This document shows positions 62,769 to 64,000 of a stretch of 64,000 nucleotides of DNA, piece after piece; position 1 is the first letter of the stretch, and each line of letters begins with the position of its first letter. Below the pieces are notes generated by a model. It had not been told where the DNA came from. It worked only from the letters and a program-made list of their open reading frames with translations, and made no database searches. The translations under genes and the position numbers were made by a program. Origin of the DNA: Oscillospiraceae bacterium (GTDB lineage Bacteria > Bacillota > Clostridia > Oscillospirales > Oscillospiraceae); assembly GCA_009780175.1 (NCBI GenBank), contig WRAO01000001.1:1-64000 (forward strand), read 5' to 3'.

Positions 62769-64000
62769 TGCGGGGGCTCCTTTAGGCCAGCTAGGTATCG
62801 CCGCACCATGTCTAGGGCGTGGTGGGCGGCCAGGGTACGGATGCGGGTTCTGTCTGTGCCGAGGTTGAGGCGGCGGACAAGTGTCTTGTCTGGCGTTGCC
62901 AGCGCGACGAAGACCGTGCCGACCGGCTTCTCCTCCGTGCCGCCGCCCGGTCCGGCGATGCCGGTGATGCCGATGCCGAAATCGGCCCCCAGGCGTGTGC
63001 GGACGCCTTCCGCCATCGCTCTGGCTACGGGGTCGCTGACGGCACCGTTTGCGGCGATCAGATGGGCTTCGACGCCGAGGAGGTCGGTTTTGACTTCGTT
63101 GGCATAGGCGACTACGCCGCCCAGAAACGCGGCGGACGCGCCAGGGAGGTCTGTGAGGCGTTTGGAGAGGAGGCCGCCGGTGCAGGACTCGGCGGTGGCG
63201 ATGGTCTTTTGGTGGTCGAGCAGGCGTTTTAGCACGCAGGCTTCTAGGCTGTCGATGTCGATGCCGTAGATTACTTCGCCGAGGGTTTCTTGTACTTGGC
63301 GGAGCACCGGGGCCATCAGGCGTTCGGCCTCTTCCCTGTTTTCCGCTTTGGCGGTGAGGCGCAGCATGACTTCGCCGAGTTTGGTGTAGGGAGCCAGAGT
63401 GGGATTCTGGAGCCCTTGCATCAGGCCTTGCAATCGCTCTTCCACTGCGCTTTCGCCGAGGCCGAAGATGTGGATGTTGTGGGAGATGATTTCCGCGTCA
63501 CTCAAAGCGCTCAGATAGGGTTCGGCACCGCTTTGGAACATGCCTCTGCATTCTCTGGGCGGGCCGGGGAGCATAATCACGTGTTTTCCATCCGCAAAGA
63601 AGGCGCAGCCGGGGGCTGTGCCGAAGTTGTTTCGCAGGATGGTGCAGCCCTCCGGGAAATGGGCTTGGCGCAGATTATTTTCTGTCATTTTGACGCCGGG
63701 CAGACGTTTTTCGAAATAGGCTCTGATCTCGGCGCCGATGTCTTCGTGGTAGACCAGTTCTTTGCCGAAGCAGGCGGCTAGGATTTCTTTGGTGAGGTCG
63801 TCGTAGGTGGGGCCGAGGCCGCCGGTGGTGATGATGATATCGGCCCGACCGCAGGCGATCTCTACGGCTTGGCGGAGGCGGTCTGGGTTATCGCCCACCA
63901 CGGTGTGGTAGTAGACGCCGATACCGAGGCCGGAGAGGCGTTCGGAGATGTCTCTCGCGTTGGTGTTGACCACGTTGCCGAGCAGGAGTTCGGTGCCGAT
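62765..64000 (-). CDS. cinA: CinA family protein (NMN deamidase/ADP-ribose pyrophosphatase), 5'-truncated
   Basis: The gene runs off the right edge of the window; the frame reads back to 64000 as IGTELLLGN, so only the first few codons are missing. The N-terminal MoCF-like domain (TTGGLGPTYDDLTKEILA; MLPGPPRECRGMF) and the C-terminal CinA deamidase domain (TAESCTGGLLSKRLTDLPGAS; GITGIAGPGGGTEEKPVGTVF) are both intact. It recycles pyridine nucleotides and is often near recA in Firmicutes, beyond this window. Confidence 0.93.
   Translation of the reverse strand: MGTELLLGNVVNTNARDISERLSGLGIGVYYHTVVGDNPDRLRQAVEIACGRADIIITTGGLGPTYDDLTKEILAACFGKELVYHEDIGAEIRAYFEKRLPGVKMTENNLRQAHFPEGCTILRNNFGTAPGCAFFADGKHVIMLPGPPRECRGMFQSGAEPYLSALSDAEIISHNIHIFGLGESAVEERLQGLMQGLQNPTLAPYTKLGEVMLRLTAKAENREEAERLMAPVLRQVQETLGEVIYGIDIDSLEACVLKRLLDHQKTIATAESCTGGLLSKRLTDLPGASAAFLGGVVAYANEVKTDLLGVEAHLIAANGAVSDPVARAMAEGVRTRLGADFGIGITGIAGPGGGTEEKPVGTVFVALATPDKTLVRRLNLGTDRTRIRTLAAHHALDMVRRYLAGLKEPPQ

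Overview
The window looks like a chromosome segment of an anaerobic, Gram-positive-type Clostridia (Oscillospirales-like) with a moderately GC-rich genome. The evidence is the gene content: a six-gene Rnf complex, a bacterial F-type ATP synthase operon, an OmpR/HisKA two-component pair, a CD1247-family protein, the ylxM-ffh-rpsP-khpA-rimM-trmD block, an SLH-anchored surface protein, frequent GGAGG ribosome sites and several TTG/GTG starts. The species cannot be named from the sequence. No phage, integrase, transposase, rRNA or CRISPR array is present. There is one tRNA gene, tRNA-Leu(CAA).

Layout. 0-7.3 kb: an 11-bp tandem array, prmC, a two-component system, a Sfp-type transferase, tRNA-Leu, thymidine kinase, a secreted/membrane serine hydrolase and a helical protein of unknown function. 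7.3-19.8 kb: the energy block. rnfCDGEAB runs leftward and atpZ-atpI-atpBEFHAGDC runs rightward from one divergent promoter region. The c subunit carries the ligand set of Na+-binding rotors, so the two operons may form a sodium circuit. 19.9-29.9 kb: a BspA-like/SLH surface protein, folC, an AT-rich orphan, a family 4 uracil-DNA glycosylase, a DUF2156/GNAT pair, a CPBP protein and pcrA. 30-44 kb: upp, tsaB-tsaE, a rodA-type SEDS gene, a CD1247-family gene, efp, an M24 peptidase, yqeG, an orphan, galE, a GNAT, a coiled-coil protein, folD, a Cys-rich mini-protein, lgt and an inactive/active M16 pair. 44-52.6 kb: a 2478-residue cyclic beta-1,2-glucan synthase-like enzyme and two small genes. 52.6-57.9 kb: the SRP/ribosome-biogenesis operon ending in a TrmD-GNAT fusion. 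58-64 kb: a broken CPBP gene, a three-gene Mrp-type antiporter fragment, a small membrane protein, a GNAT and the 5'-truncated cinA.

The most unusual content is non-coding. Three intergenic copies (about 29.9, 44.0 and 55.0 kb) of a roughly 0.26-0.43 kb element share long blocks. Each is built from nested inverted repeats, has no ORF of its own, and resembles a MITE or giant palindromic repeat; one copy supplies the last codons of the glucan synthase gene. A second, shorter hairpin family (GTAGGGGCGRCC-type) is scattered between genes and once lies in frame inside the glucan synthase. A TGACA-AA-TGTCA palindrome sits at the same distance upstream of two unrelated genes 54 kb apart, which suggests a small regulon. 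All functional assignments rest on motifs and family knowledge read by eye; no database search was run.
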